Source: Levilactobacillus cerevisiae (GTDB taxonomy: Bacteria > Bacillota > Bacilli > Lactobacillales > Lactobacillaceae). From it: 64,000 nucleotides of DNA. Positions 13,641 through 22,963 of the stretch are shown here, one piece after another (the stretch's first letter is position 1; the number at the start of each line of letters is the position of its first letter). A model generated the notes under the pieces. The model ran no database searches, was not told the origin of the DNA, and worked only from the letters and a program-made list of their open reading frames with translations. The stretch is from NCBI RefSeq assembly GCF_003946245.1, contig NZ_RHNN01000007.1, positions 62,001 through 126,000 on the forward strand. Reading direction: 5' to 3'. Position numbers and translations under genes: made by a program.

Positions 13641-13812
13641 GCCGGGCAGTTGAAAATGGGATTGGAACGCTGTGGGCAGGACGTCCAGAGCCAAAGAACG
13701 GTCTCTGAACTTGCTTTGAACCGCTGAAAAACGCGTTTCAAAGTCACCATTTATCGCGAAGTTCACGCGATAAATCCCACGGCTGAACCCATTTTCAACT
13801 GTCCTCTCGGCA
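13641..13812. repeat. Family-1 palindromic intergenic element, copy 2
   Basis: The ends GGGCAGTTGAAAATGGG and CCCATTTTCAACTGTCC pair, with GCCG/CGGC outside them. Inner stems are GCTGTGGG/CCCACGGC, CTTTGAA/TTTCAAAG and ATTTATCGCG/CGCGATAAAT. The last stem is wholly different in sequence from copy 1 but pairs perfectly. Confidence 0.8.
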
Positions 13813-13942
13813 AACGGCGGTTAATTTACGACGTGGAACATTTTTCAAGGAAACGTGGGCTACCAATCGGTAACTTCCGGTATCAATAAATGTCGACAAG
13901 CAAGTGTTACTTGTATAACAACACTGTCAGTGTCCCCATTTT

Positions 13943-14098
13943 GGTGAAAATGGAACCAGAACGCTGTGGGCGGACACCCAGAGCCACAGGACAGTCTCTG
14001 GGATGCTTTGAGCCGGAGCCCCCGTCTCAAAGGCACCAATTCCCTAAGCGGCAAAACCCACCGCTAAGGGAATTCCCACGGCTGGGCCCATTTCACCA
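13943..14098. repeat. Family-1 palindromic intergenic element, copy 3
   Basis: The ends GGTGAAAATGG and CCCATTTCACC pair. Inner stems are GCTGTGGG/CCCACGGC, CCCAGAG/CTCTGGG, CTTTGAG/CTCAAAG and AATTCCCTAAGCGG/CCGCTAAGGGAATT. It stops nine bases short of the transposase relic. Confidence 0.8.
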
Positions 14099-14106
14099 GC
14101 CTGTGG

Positions 14107-14290
14107 CTAACGTCTGTTTAATTCGCTAGGTTTGTGTTCTCTTTTTTCCTCAATGTTTCCGTGTTCCTTCAAAGTTAAAGGGTGACCCTTGGGACGATTC
14201 ATGGTAAGCTGTTCTTGCATCAAGACGAAGACCTCTTTCATTGTTTGTGTAGGAACTCCAATGATACCTGAGATTTACGTCTTGGTGTAT
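14107..14290 (-). pseudogene. Relic of an IS30-like transposase gene (5' end only)
   Basis: On the reverse strand, ATG at 14220 opens a short frame reading MQEQLTMNRPKGHPLTLKEH and stopping at 14107. This resembles, from memory, the N-terminus of IS30-family transposases of lactobacilli. The upstream sequence (TTAGGACAAAATAAATACAC onward) may be the element's end. Only about 38 codons remain, and the rest is replaced by a family-1 repeat. The IS30 assignment is tentative. Confidence 0.45.
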
Positions 14291-14546
14291 TTATTTTGTC
14301 CTAAATTCTAAGTGGCTAACTTGCCGCAAAAAATTAGACTGTACACCAACGCCTGCAAAATACGCGATTGAACCTATTTGGAAGCAAACTTCTCTCTCAG
14401 CAATCACAGGAGATGACATCCCAATAATTAAAGTTGTCCAGCAAACGCGAAACACCACGCCTAAACCGTGAACACAAGCCCACCTCCCCCGCTAAGTGAC
14501 CGCCGTGGCCGCTCCCAACAACCTTCCCGGACAACACACCATCAAG

Positions 14547-14742
14547 AGCCGGAGGAAGCCAGGACGGAGCCAGCTGTGTCGATGGCGTTAGACCGAGCGT
14601 TCTTCTCGGCCTTACGCCATGGGACAACCTTTGAGACGCGCGAACTTCGCGGCTTAAAGTTGAGGTGGAAGCCCGCTCTCCAGGCTGGAACCGGCCCCAC
14701 AGCAGGCGTAGTCCTGGAAGCCGCAGGCGGCCAATCATCCAC
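14547..14742 (+). repeat. Family-2 structured intergenic element, copy 1
   Basis: It has the family landmarks GCCGGAGG, AGCTGTGTCGATGGCGTTAG, a hairpin GACCGAG..CTCGGCC, GGGACAACC, a second hairpin CTTTGAG..CTTAAAG with an inner CGCGAA/TTCGCG, a CCGCTCTCCAGGCTGG block, CCCACAGCAG and GCCGCAGGCGG. No ribosome site or conserved frame is seen. Confidence 0.75.
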
Positions 14743-14915
14743 AAGCTGCTCTCAAATACGTTCTGTTAGAACAGGCCATTCCGGCGGTTTCCTTGCGTTT
14801 TTAGAAAGTTCGGGCGTTGTGCTCCCTTTCAAGCGGAAAAAATGCTAAAATTAAGGCTTGAATATTAAGGAAACCGACACTAAAAAATCTTGTCGCGATT
14901 AAGGAGCGAAATTGC

Positions 14916-16265
14916 ATGTCATTCAGAAGCGGCGTTGCCACCTTCGCGGGGAAATCCTCTTACTGGTTTCTCCACACGTTTCTACACGGGGGGAGTTCCC
15001 TGCCCGGAAAAATCACGTTAAAGCTTGACCCAAATATTTTGCGTACATTGGGTGCCAAGTACGACGTGGTTGTGATTACAGGAACCAACGGTAAAACGTT
15101 GACGACGGCCTTGACCGTCTCCGTTTTACATGAAAAATTTCCGACGATTCTGACGAATCCGACTGGCTCCAACATGGAACAAGGGATCGTCACGACTTTT
15201 TTAAACGCTAAAAATCCTAAGACCGGCCGACCTTTAGCCGTGTTGGAAGTCGATGAAGCCAACGTGATTAAGGTCACCCAATATATTGAACCGAAAGCAT
15301 TTGTCTTCACGAACATTTTCCGGGACCAAATGGATCGCTACGGTGAAATTTACACCACCTACCAAAAGATTTTAGATGGCGTAGCACTGGCGCCCAAGGC
15401 AACGATTATTGCCAACGGGGACTCCCCCATTTTCCATTCCAAGGAGTTACCAAACCCCATCGAATATTACGGTTTCGATGACCAGCCCGATACCGACATG
15501 AAGGCAAAACCCAATACGGACGGCGTGTTGTGCCCCAACTGTGAGCACATCCTGCACTACCATTCACTGACCTACAGCAACCAGGGCAAGTATTTCTGCC
15601 CCAACTGTGGCTTCTCGCGGCCAGAATTGACCTACCGGCTGACGAAACTAGGCGCACAAACCCCAACGTCTTCTAAATTTGAAATTGACGGTCACCCCTT
15701 CAAAATTCAAGTTGGGGGCACCTACAACATTTATAACGCCTTGGCAGCGTATGCCGTGGGCCGTTTCATGGGTGTCGAGCCGGAACAAATCAGTAACGCC
15801 TTCAATGCCAATCAACAGGTCTTCGGGCGCCAAGAAGTCATCGACGTCGACGGCAAGCGGGTCACCATTATTCTGGTCAAGAACCCAGTTGGATTGGATC
15901 AAGTGTTGCACATGATTGGTACCGATACCCAGCCCTTCTCTTTGGTTGGCCTGTTAAACGCGAACTACGCCGATGGTATCGACACCAGTTGGATTTGGGA
16001 CGGCGACTTTGAACAGTTAGCTGACCGCGACATCCCCACGGTGATTACCGGTGGCGAGCGTTACAAGGACATCACGTTCCGGCTAAAAGTGGCTGGAATT
16101 CCAGATGACCGCCACATTGTCGAGCCCAATTTGGAAAAAGTGGTCGACGAAATTAAGAAGGTTACCACTGACCACGTCTACGTGCTGGCAACTTACACGG
16201 CTATGCTCCAGATGCGCAAAATTTTGGCTGATAAAGGTTACGTCAAGGAGGGACTCGGAATATGA
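14916..16265 (+). CDS. murT: Lipid II isoglutaminyl synthase, MurT subunit
   Basis: A 449-residue Mur-ligase-like protein. With GatD it amidates the alpha-carboxylate of D-Glu in the lipid II stem peptide. The central ligase ATP loop GTNGKT is at 56-61. A four-Cys ribbon (CPNC at 206-209 and 228-231) is inserted in the ATPase domain. A DUF1727 domain ends the protein. It overlaps gatD by 4 bp (ATGA). Confidence 0.96.
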   Translation: MSFRSGVATFAGKSSYWFLHTFLHGGSSLPGKITLKLDPNILRTLGAKYDVVVITGTNGKTLTTALTVSVLHEKFPTILTNPTGSNMEQGIVTTFLNAKNPKTGRPLAVLEVDEANVIKVTQYIEPKAFVFTNIFRDQMDRYGEIYTTYQKILDGVALAPKATIIANGDSPIFHSKELPNPIEYYGFDDQPDTDMKAKPNTDGVLCPNCEHILHYHSLTYSNQGKYFCPNCGFSRPELTYRLTKLGAQTPTSSKFEIDGHPFKIQVGGTYNIYNALAAYAVGRFMGVEPEQISNAFNANQQVFGRQEVIDVDGKRVTIILVKNPVGLDQVLHMIGTDTQPFSLVGLLNANYADGIDTSWIWDGDFEQLADRDIPTVITGGERYKDITFRLKVAGIPDDRHIVEPNLEKVVDEIKKVTTDHVYVLATYTAMLQMRKILADKGYVKEGLGI

Positions 16266-16966
16266 GCTACGAACTAAACGTCGCCCACTTGTACGGCGAC
16301 CTGATGAACACTTATGGCGACGTTGGAAATATTCTGGCGTTGAACTACTATGCCAAGCAAATGGACGTGACTTTGAACGTCAAGGTGGTTAGTCTGGAAG
16401 AAGACTTTACCTCTGCTGCTTACGACCTCGCCTTCTTCGGTGGTGGCCAAGACTTTGAGCAGACCATCGTCTCGCAAGACATCCAAACTAAAAAAGCCGA
16501 ATTAACTAAATTCATCGAGTCTGGCGGCCCACTTTTAGCCATCTGTGGCGGGTTCCAATTGTTGGGCCACTACTACATTGGGGCTGACGGCGAAAAACTG
16601 CCCGGTATTGGCGCTCTGGACCACTACACGTTGGCCCAGGACCACAACCGGTTCATCGGTAACATTGTCATCAAAAACCAGGAAACTGGCGAAACTTACC
16701 ACGGCTTTGAGAACCACCAAGGCCTCACCTACCTAGGCAAAGATGAGCGGCCACTGGGTAACGTGGTCTCTGGTAAGGGGAACAACGGTGAAGACGGTAC
16801 GGAGGGCGCTATTTATAAGAACGTTTATTGTTCTTACTTCCACGGCCCCATCCTGACACGGAACGGCGACATTGCGAAGCACCTGCTGATTGCGGCCCTG
16901 CAACGCAAGTACCCGGACGTCGACTTCAGCAAGCAGGAAGCTTTACCCATTCCAGCGACCTTCTAA
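16262..16966 (+). CDS. gatD: Lipid II isoglutaminyl synthase, glutaminase subunit GatD
   Basis: A 234-residue class I glutamine amidotransferase of the CobB/CobQ type, which frees ammonia from glutamine for MurT. The nucleophile is Cys95 in AICGGFQLLG, and the catalytic His is His194 in SYFHGPIL. It overlaps murT by 4 bp, as in other Gram-positives, and is followed by a strong terminator. Confidence 0.96.
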   Translation: MSYELNVAHLYGDLMNTYGDVGNILALNYYAKQMDVTLNVKVVSLEEDFTSAAYDLAFFGGGQDFEQTIVSQDIQTKKAELTKFIESGGPLLAICGGFQLLGHYYIGADGEKLPGIGALDHYTLAQDHNRFIGNIVIKNQETGETYHGFENHQGLTYLGKDERPLGNVVSGKGNNGEDGTEGAIYKNVYCSYFHGPILTRNGDIAKHLLIAALQRKYPDVDFSKQEALPIPATF

Positions 16967-16995
16967 TGACTTTGAACAGAACATATTAACGCCAA

Positions 16996-17050
16996 CAGGC
17001 ACTAGTACATTCCCACTTTGTGAGGATGTGCTAGTGCCTGTTTTATTCTT
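16996..17050 (+). terminator. Terminator after gatD, possibly two-way
   Basis: CAGGCACTAGTACAT pairs with ATGTGCTAGTGCCTG and is followed by TTTTATTCTT on the + strand. The hydrolase gene converges from the other side, so it may serve both, though the T-run is only good on the + strand. Confidence 0.9.
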
Positions 17051-17052
17051 CC

Positions 17053-18093
17053 CTATTTGCTAAAATCAGCTTGATTGTACCGGCTCTTTTCCGCCAAATA
17101 CGTGCCAATCACGGCGTTGCGTTGGTCTAAATACGGTTCGTTAGGCGCCACCGGATGAACCCGATTGGTCAGGAAGACCATGGACTGATGCGCCTGCTGG
17201 TCAATCACCAGGTAGGTCCCGGTGAAGCCCGAGTGCCAAATCACGCGGTGGGGCGTCGGCCATTGGGTCGTGGTCAGCGCCCAGCCCAGTGAGCGGCCAG
17301 CCGTACCGGTGGGCGTCAAATCCGTTGCCAGCTGTTCAATCAGCACCGGTGGCAAGACTGCCGGCACCTTTTCCGGTTGACAATAGGCCTGGCAAAAGCG
17401 TGCTAAGTCATCGACCGTGCTGAACAAGCCCGCCGAACCACACCGCCGCTGGAGGACGTAACCTTTGGGATCGTGGACTTCTCCACGAATCAATCCCCGT
17501 TCCGTCGTCTGAGCAGTGGGTACGCAATTTAATGGATTGGTCGGCGTAAACGTACTGTGCACCATGCCTAAGGGGGTTAACACCCGCCGCTGAGCGACCA
17601 CTTGAATCGGCTCCCCCAACACCTTTTCCACAATCCACCCCAGAAAAATATAGTTCACATCAGCATAAACCATTTGCCGGTTAAACGTCGGCCCCACGTG
17701 TAGGTGGGATAACGCGACCGTTAGCTCGGAGGCCGCTAATTGGTTGCGGTTGGGGATGTAGCCCGTAATGCCTGACGTGTGCGTGAGTAAGTGCTGCACC
17801 GTCACCCGCGTGTCTGACCACTCGGGTAAGTAATCGCTGAGGGGGTCATCTAACCGTAACCGCCCCTCCGCTAAGAGTTGAAGAACTACACTCAGCGTCG
17901 CCACCACCTTGGTCAAGGAAGCCACGTCATACAACATCCCTGGTCGCAAGGGTTCGGGTTGCGGAATCAGTGCCGCTTGCCCGTACTGGCCAGTTTCTAC
18001 TCGGTCACCGTCAATCAGCGCAAAGCTCACGCCAGGGACTACTTTTTCCGCCACCAGCCGCTGCAGGGCCGCTTTCGTTTGCGTATACGTCAT
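17053..18093 (-). CDS. Serine hydrolase of the class C beta-lactamase family
   Basis: A 346-residue protein with ATG at 18093, eight bases after GAGG. Counting from an earlier in-frame GTG, SLTK (62-65) is the active-site SxxK, YADVNY (146-151) takes the place of YxN, and HSGFTGT stands where KTG/HxG is expected. There is no signal peptide, so it is probably cytoplasmic. Relatives are esterases, D-amino peptidases or lactamase-like enzymes. The substrate cannot be told from sequence. Confidence 0.85.
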   Translation of the reverse strand: MTYTQTKAALQRLVAEKVVPGVSFALIDGDRVETGQYGQAALIPQPEPLRPGMLYDVASLTKVVATLSVVLQLLAEGRLRLDDPLSDYLPEWSDTRVTVQHLLTHTSGITGYIPNRNQLAASELTVALSHLHVGPTFNRQMVYADVNYIFLGWIVEKVLGEPIQVVAQRRVLTPLGMVHSTFTPTNPLNCVPTAQTTERGLIRGEVHDPKGYVLQRRCGSAGLFSTVDDLARFCQAYCQPEKVPAVLPPVLIEQLATDLTPTGTAGRSLGWALTTTQWPTPHRVIWHSGFTGTYLVIDQQAHQSMVFLTNRVHPVAPNEPYLDQRNAVIGTYLAEKSRYNQADFSK

Positions 18094-18210
18094 GGATTGC
18101 ACCTCTCTCTTCTCTACTAGCCCCCATTGTACCCATCCGCCACCTCGGTTGGCAATCCAAGATTGTGTTAAACCTTAGTGGTAGTTTTATTTGGCCTCGC
18201 CAGTGCCTCC

Positions 18211-18377
18211 GGGCTGGTGAAAATGAGACCGGACCGCTGTGGGCGGCCGTCTGGAGCCGAAAAGCGGTCTCCAGACTTACTTTGAGCCGCTAAGAAACGC
18301 GTCTCAAAGATACCAATTGCCTAAGCGGCTGACGCCACTAAGGCAATTCCCACGGCTTAGCCCATTTTCACCAGCCC
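18211..18377. repeat. Family-1 palindromic intergenic element, copy 4
   Basis: The ends GGGCTGGTGAAAATG and CATTTTCACCAGCCC pair. Inner stems are GCTGTGGG/CCCACGGC, GTCTGGAG/CTCCAGAC, CTTTGAG/CTCAAAG and AATTGCCT/AGGCAATT. This copy gives the clearest fold of the family. Confidence 0.8.
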
Positions 18378-18982
18378 TGCGGCTTACATTGATTGAATCC
18401 GTACCACGCGTTTGACGTCTGCGGATTGTCCGGTGTGTTCGCCATCACTGGTTATCCCAATGTTCCAGTACTAAGGTTCGTCTCCGTTGTCACTGGAAAC
18501 GCAGCGTTCTAACAATCTTCCGCCTCGCTTTACCCAGCCGCACATTTCCAAGGTCGTCCCACGGCCTGACCTGAGAAAATCACTCAGCTAATGCCATCGA
18601 CACAGCTGGGCACCTTGACTCGCCTCTGGTCACTCACACGGATGCACTAAGTTTCAACAAATGTTAATTGCCGTTGGCTCATTATTGCTGGCTTATTTTC
18701 ACTAGCCTTTCATATCAAAACGGTTGAACCCGTGCCAAGCATTTAATGTCTGAGCCATATTTCCAGTTTGCCACCATGAATTGAATTCATCACCGGCTAA
18801 ACTGTCGGGAAGTCGTTCACAAAAGTTAGGCTGGAGCACCGAGGAAGAAATGAGTGTGGCCGTGTTAAGCGAACCCAATTGCCACCTGACGCACGTTTCG
18901 GCAATGTAAAGTCGAATGACCAAATCCCACGGCTGAATCTACAGGGACAGTAACCATTTATTATCGCAAATTATTATAGACG

Positions 18983-19217
18983 AACGTTGCCAGTCCAGCG
19001 ATAATCACATCAATGTCACGTTAAGAACAACCATAACCGGAGGAGGCCAGAGGTGGAGGTAGCTGTGTCGACGGTGTTAGCTGGGAACCAGCTTACATCG
19101 TGGGACGCGTTTGAAGCCTGTCGTTTTTGGACAGGCTTCAAACCGAGCCGGAGGACCGCCCCTCAGGCCGCAGGCGGTCCCCATAGCAGCCGGAATCTCT
19201 GACAGCCGCAGGTGGTA
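18983..19217 (+). repeat. Family-2 structured intergenic element, copy 2
   Basis: The left end AACGTTGCCAGTCCAGCGAT is shared with copy 4 and with the deleted copy. Then come CCGGAGGAGGCCAGAGG, AGCTGTGTCGACGG, the hairpin AGCTGG/CCAGCT, GTGGGACGCG, the long stem GTTTGAAGCCTGTC/GACAGGCTTCAAAC, GAGCCGGAGGACCGCC, GGCGGTCC and GCCGCAGGTGG. Confidence 0.8.
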
Positions 19218-19346
19218 ATCTCCAACCAACTTTATGGCTAGCATCCCTGTTAGCTGGGCTTTCATTCTTCAATCCAAAAGAAAAGTGCCCCGCCAAGCAT
19301 CTGGTAGCGCACAAATTTTCCTTTTAACGTCGGACACACACTTAGC

Positions 19347-21188
19347 CTAAGCCAAGTCGTTGCCCGTGAATTGACTGTTGTAGAGGTCGGCGTAGAAGCC
19401 ATTGGCCGCTAACAGCGTGTTGTGATTCCCCGTTTCGACAATGTGGCCGTGGTTCATGACCACAATGTTTTCGGCATTTTGAATCGTTGACAACCGGTGA
19501 GCGACCACAAAGCTGGTTCGGCCCGCCAAGAGGCGCTTCATGGCCTGTTGAATCAACATTTCTGTCCGTGTATCGACTGAACTCGTGGCTTCATCCAAGA
19601 TGAGGACATCTGGATCAGCGACGAACGCCCGGGCAATCGTCAACAGTTGCCGTTGCCCTTGCGAAATGTTCGTGGCTGCTTCGTTCAGAACAGTATCATA
19701 CCCTTCAGGCAGCTGCCGGATAAAGGTGTCCGCGTGGGCCGCTTTAGCAGCCTTGTAAACGTCCTCTTCCGTCGCATCTTCCCGCCCGTATTTGATATTA
19801 TCAAAAATCGAGCCGGTAAAGAGCCAAGTATCCTGGAGCACCATCGCAAAGTGACGGCGCAAGTCTGTCCGCCCAACGGCGTGGGTGTCCTGACCACGGT
19901 ACTTGATTTGGCCAGCATCGACGTCGTAGAAGCGTTCCAACAAGTTGATGATGGTCGTCTTCCCGGCACCGGTTGGCCCGACAATCGCGACCATTTCGCC
20001 CGGTTTAACCTTCAGATTGAAGTCCTCAATCAACGGGTTATTTCCCACGTACTTGAAGGCCACGTTATCAAATTCAATGACATTGCCCGCTTCGGCCGTG
20101 TGTTCTGGCAACTCAGCGGTCTTCGTTTCGGTCATGTTTTCTTCGTCCAGCACGGAGAAAATCCGTTCTGCGGAAGCAATCGTGGCTTGAATCGTGTTGG
20201 TCAAATTGGCCATCTGGGTGATTGGCTGTGAAAACTGGTTAGTGTATTGTAGGAAGGCTTGCACGTTCCCCAAGCTAACCGTCCCGTTGGCCACTTGAAT
20301 CCCACCGATAACGGCGACGGCCAAGTAGTCCAGGTTCTTGACGAAGTTCATCAGGGGAAAAATCAAACTAGAAACAAATTGGGCCTTCCACGCTGATTGG
20401 TAGTACTTTTGGTTATGCTCTTCAAATTCTTCTTGGGTGGCATCCTCGCGGTTAAACGTCTTGACCACGGTATGGCCAGCGTAGGTTTCTTCAACCGTAT
20501 TGTTCAGGAGCCCCAGGTTCTTCTGTTGACTCGCAAAGAACCGCTGTGACTTTGGTGCCACGATTCCGACCACCAGAATACTCAGTGGCACGGAAATCAG
20601 GGCAACCAACGTTAACCACCCACTGATGGTCAGCATCATGTACAGAACACCGAAGAACGTTAAGAAACTCGTCACCATTTGCGACAAGGTCTGTTGCAGC
20701 GTGCCCCCGATGTTATCCATATCGTTGGCCATCCGAGACATCAGATCCCCGTTGCTATGGGTGTCGTAGTAACTAATTGGCAAGCGTTGCATCTTTTCCT
20801 TCAGGTCGCGCCGTAACCGGTAAACGACCTTTTGGGAGATCCAACTCATAATCAGCTGTTGCACAATCCCAAATAAAGCGGCACCGGCATACATGATGCC
20901 GACGACCAGGAGAATGTGGCCAATCTTACCAAAGTCAACTGGCAGGCTGTGAATCGCGATTCCGGCCTTAATTTCAGCCGTCCCCTTCATCACGCCTTTA
21001 AACAGTTCGGTCGTGGCCTGCCCCAAAATCTTAGGCGTCTTAATTTGTAAGACTACCGAGACGATGGCGAAGACTAAGACGACGAAGATACCGGGAAGCC
21101 AGGCTTTCATGTAGCGGAACAACCGGAAAGTCGTTCTCCAAAATTTTTGTGGCCGTTGTTTGGTAGCGGCACCGCGTCCATTACGCAT
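19347..21188 (-). CDS. Heterodimeric multidrug ABC exporter, subunit with the catalytic ATP site
   Basis: A 613-residue protein with six membrane helices (about 30-330) and an ATPase domain (about 370-600). Walker A GPTGAGKT is at 404-411 and Walker B LDEATSS at 531-537 keeps the catalytic Glu. The switch AHRLST is normal, but the signature reads ISQGQ (508-512) instead of SGGQ. That pattern fits the LmrD/TM288 side of exporters with one degenerate ATP site. It overlaps the partner gene by 8 bp. Confidence 0.9.
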   Translation of the reverse strand: MRNGRGAATKQRPQKFWRTTFRLFRYMKAWLPGIFVVLVFAIVSVVLQIKTPKILGQATTELFKGVMKGTAEIKAGIAIHSLPVDFGKIGHILLVVGIMYAGAALFGIVQQLIMSWISQKVVYRLRRDLKEKMQRLPISYYDTHSNGDLMSRMANDMDNIGGTLQQTLSQMVTSFLTFFGVLYMMLTISGWLTLVALISVPLSILVVGIVAPKSQRFFASQQKNLGLLNNTVEETYAGHTVVKTFNREDATQEEFEEHNQKYYQSAWKAQFVSSLIFPLMNFVKNLDYLAVAVIGGIQVANGTVSLGNVQAFLQYTNQFSQPITQMANLTNTIQATIASAERIFSVLDEENMTETKTAELPEHTAEAGNVIEFDNVAFKYVGNNPLIEDFNLKVKPGEMVAIVGPTGAGKTTIINLLERFYDVDAGQIKYRGQDTHAVGRTDLRRHFAMVLQDTWLFTGSIFDNIKYGREDATEEDVYKAAKAAHADTFIRQLPEGYDTVLNEAATNISQGQRQLLTIARAFVADPDVLILDEATSSVDTRTEMLIQQAMKRLLAGRTSFVVAHRLSTIQNAENIVVMNHGHIVETGNHNTLLAANGFYADLYNSQFTGNDLA

Positions 21189-22914
21189 CGACGGTATCCC
21201 CCTTCCGCAGTTGTGATTCCAGAATTTCTTGGTAAGTCTTGTTGGTGTCCTTCAATTCATCGTGTGTCCCTTGACCAACAATCTTCCCACCGTCGATGAC
21301 CAGAATCAAATCGGCATCGGCAACCGTGGAGACCCGTTGGGCAACGATGACCGTCACACCATTTTGCACCTGTTCATCTTTCCGCAAGTCCTGTCTTAAC
21401 AGGGAGTCCGTCTTGAAGTCCAAGGCAGAGAACGAGTCATCAAAAATGTAGACACTGGCGCGTTTCAAAATCGTCCGTGCAATCACCAACCGTTGGCGTT
21501 GACCACCGGAGAAGTTATCTCCGTTCTGTTCAACCACCCCGTCGAGGCCGCCCTCTTCTTTGATGAAGTCACTCGCTTGCGCAACGTCCAGGGCGTGCCA
21601 AATCTCAGCGTCCGTCGCCTCTGGCATCCCAAACACCATGTTGCTCCGCACGGTACCAGAGAACAGCACAGCTTGTTGCTGCGTAATGGAAATGGCTGCG
21701 TGCAAGGCTTCTTGGCTCATTGCGGTCAACGGCGTGCCGTTCAACTTAATTTGGCCGCTTTCCGGATCAAACAGTCGCGGAATCAGGTTGACCAGCGTGG
21801 ATTTACCCGAACCGGTCCCCCCAATAATCGCCACCGTCTGCCCGGCCGTCGCCGCAAAGTTCACGTCCGCCAAAGCCAATTTCTCAGCCCCAGTATAGCG
21901 GAAGTTCACGTGATCAAAGACTAAGCTGGCAGTGTCGGTCTTCAAATCGACTGGTTGGTCAGCATCATTAATTTTGCTCTTCAAGTCCATGACTTCGTTG
22001 ATCCGTGCAGCAGAGGCTTGCGCCCGGGGTACAAACACGAACACCATGGAAACCATCATGAAACTGATCAGTAACTGGGTAGCATATGTCATGAAGGCAA
22101 CCAAATTACCCACTTCCATTGCTTGATGGCCAATCAATTGGCCCCCATACCAGACAATCCCAATGTTAGTCCCACTGACAATCAACGTAATTACGGGGAA
22201 CATCAGGGAGACAATCATGAAGACTTTAATCCCAGTACTGGTGTAATCCTGGTTGGCACCTTCAAATCGGTCTTGTTCAAATTTATCCTGGTTAAAGGCC
22301 CGGATGACCCGGACCCCAGTCAAGCCTTCCCGGAAGACCAAGTTAATCCGGTCAATCTTCTTTTGCAGGCTCTTGAACAATGGCACGGCAAAGTACATGA
22401 TCAGCCCAGTAAACAGTGCCAAGATTGGCAAAGCAACCAGGAAGACCATGGTCAACCGGGGACTCTTCACGTAGGCCAAGATCCCGGCCCCAACTAACAT
22501 AATTGGTGCCATCAACATCATCCGCAGCATTTGCACCATGACGTTTTGAATCTGCACCACATCGTTGGTCGTCCGGGTAATCAATGAAGCATTCCCGACC
22601 GTTTCAAACTCTTCGGTAGAAGCAAACGTAACTTTCTTAAATAAATTGGTCCGGATTCGTTGGCCCATCTTCTGCGACTGAGTCGACGCAAAATAAACGT
22701 TACCAGCGGCACCCAGCACCCCAATGAAGCTCAACAGGAGCATCTGGCCACCAGTCCGCCAGATGTAGCCGATATCGTTGTTGGCAATCCCTTTATCGAT
22801 GATGTCCGAAGTCAACGTCGGTAAAGAAAGGTCACAGGCAACTTGAATAATCATAAACCCAACAGCAAGGGCTACAGCCCACCAGTCCAAGTGTTTTCGG
22901 GCAAGTCGCATCAT
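21181..22914 (-). CDS. Heterodimeric multidrug ABC exporter, subunit with the degenerate ATP site
   Basis: A 577-residue protein with six membrane helices and an ATPase domain. Walker A GGTGSGKS is at 365-372 and the signature FSGGQ at 468-472. The Walker B end is FDDS (491-494), with Asp in place of the catalytic Glu, and the switch His is Gln526 (AQRVST). These are the marks of the LmrC/TM287-type partner. A good promoter with a palindrome just behind its -10 precedes the gene. Confidence 0.9.
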   Translation of the reverse strand: MMRLARKHLDWWAVALAVGFMIIQVACDLSLPTLTSDIIDKGIANNDIGYIWRTGGQMLLLSFIGVLGAAGNVYFASTQSQKMGQRIRTNLFKKVTFASTEEFETVGNASLITRTTNDVVQIQNVMVQMLRMMLMAPIMLVGAGILAYVKSPRLTMVFLVALPILALFTGLIMYFAVPLFKSLQKKIDRINLVFREGLTGVRVIRAFNQDKFEQDRFEGANQDYTSTGIKVFMIVSLMFPVITLIVSGTNIGIVWYGGQLIGHQAMEVGNLVAFMTYATQLLISFMMVSMVFVFVPRAQASAARINEVMDLKSKINDADQPVDLKTDTASLVFDHVNFRYTGAEKLALADVNFAATAGQTVAIIGGTGSGKSTLVNLIPRLFDPESGQIKLNGTPLTAMSQEALHAAISITQQQAVLFSGTVRSNMVFGMPEATDAEIWHALDVAQASDFIKEEGGLDGVVEQNGDNFSGGQRQRLVIARTILKRASVYIFDDSFSALDFKTDSLLRQDLRKDEQVQNGVTVIVAQRVSTVADADLILVIDGGKIVGQGTHDELKDTNKTYQEILESQLRKGDTVDA

Positions 22915-22963
22915 GAGAAATTTGGCCTTCTTTCTTCTAAGGTTACTCTATAAAACATCAAAA

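Larger units (their letters stand above)
13543..14915. other. 1.4-kb gene-free region between tdk and murT
   Basis: This stretch holds two family-1 elements (13641-13812 and 13943-14098), a relic of an IS30-like transposase (14107-14290), one family-2 element (14547-14742), and the promoter regions of tdk and murT. I see no intact gene. The longer open frames over 14397-14848 run through the family-2 element on both strands and have no ribosome site. Confidence 0.65.
18094..19346. other. 1.25-kb gene-free region holding both repeat families
   Basis: It includes a family-1 element (18211-18377), a family-2 element (18983-19217), and two similar degenerate segments near 18391-18450 and 18719-18780. 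The reverse frame at 18702-18923 has no ribosome site and no recognisable product. It separates the hydrolase from the ABC exporter operon. Confidence 0.6.

Noticed and set aside
14107-14290. A complete insertion sequence next to murT
   Set aside because: Only the start of a transposase-like frame is present; no second end or full catalytic region can be found.
14397-14848. Open frames of 115 and 126 codons on opposite strands
   Set aside because: They run through a family-2 repeat, lack ribosome sites, and have odd composition; open frames are expected in this GC-rich repeat.
18702-18923. A 73-codon reverse frame in the gap before the ABC exporter
   Set aside because: No ribosome site, no recognisable product, and part of it aligns with another non-coding segment nearby.
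12563-19217. CRISPR array as an explanation for the repeated intergenic DNA
   Set aside because: The copies are 160-240 bp, scattered, structured and imperfect, with no short direct repeats, regular spacers or cas genes.
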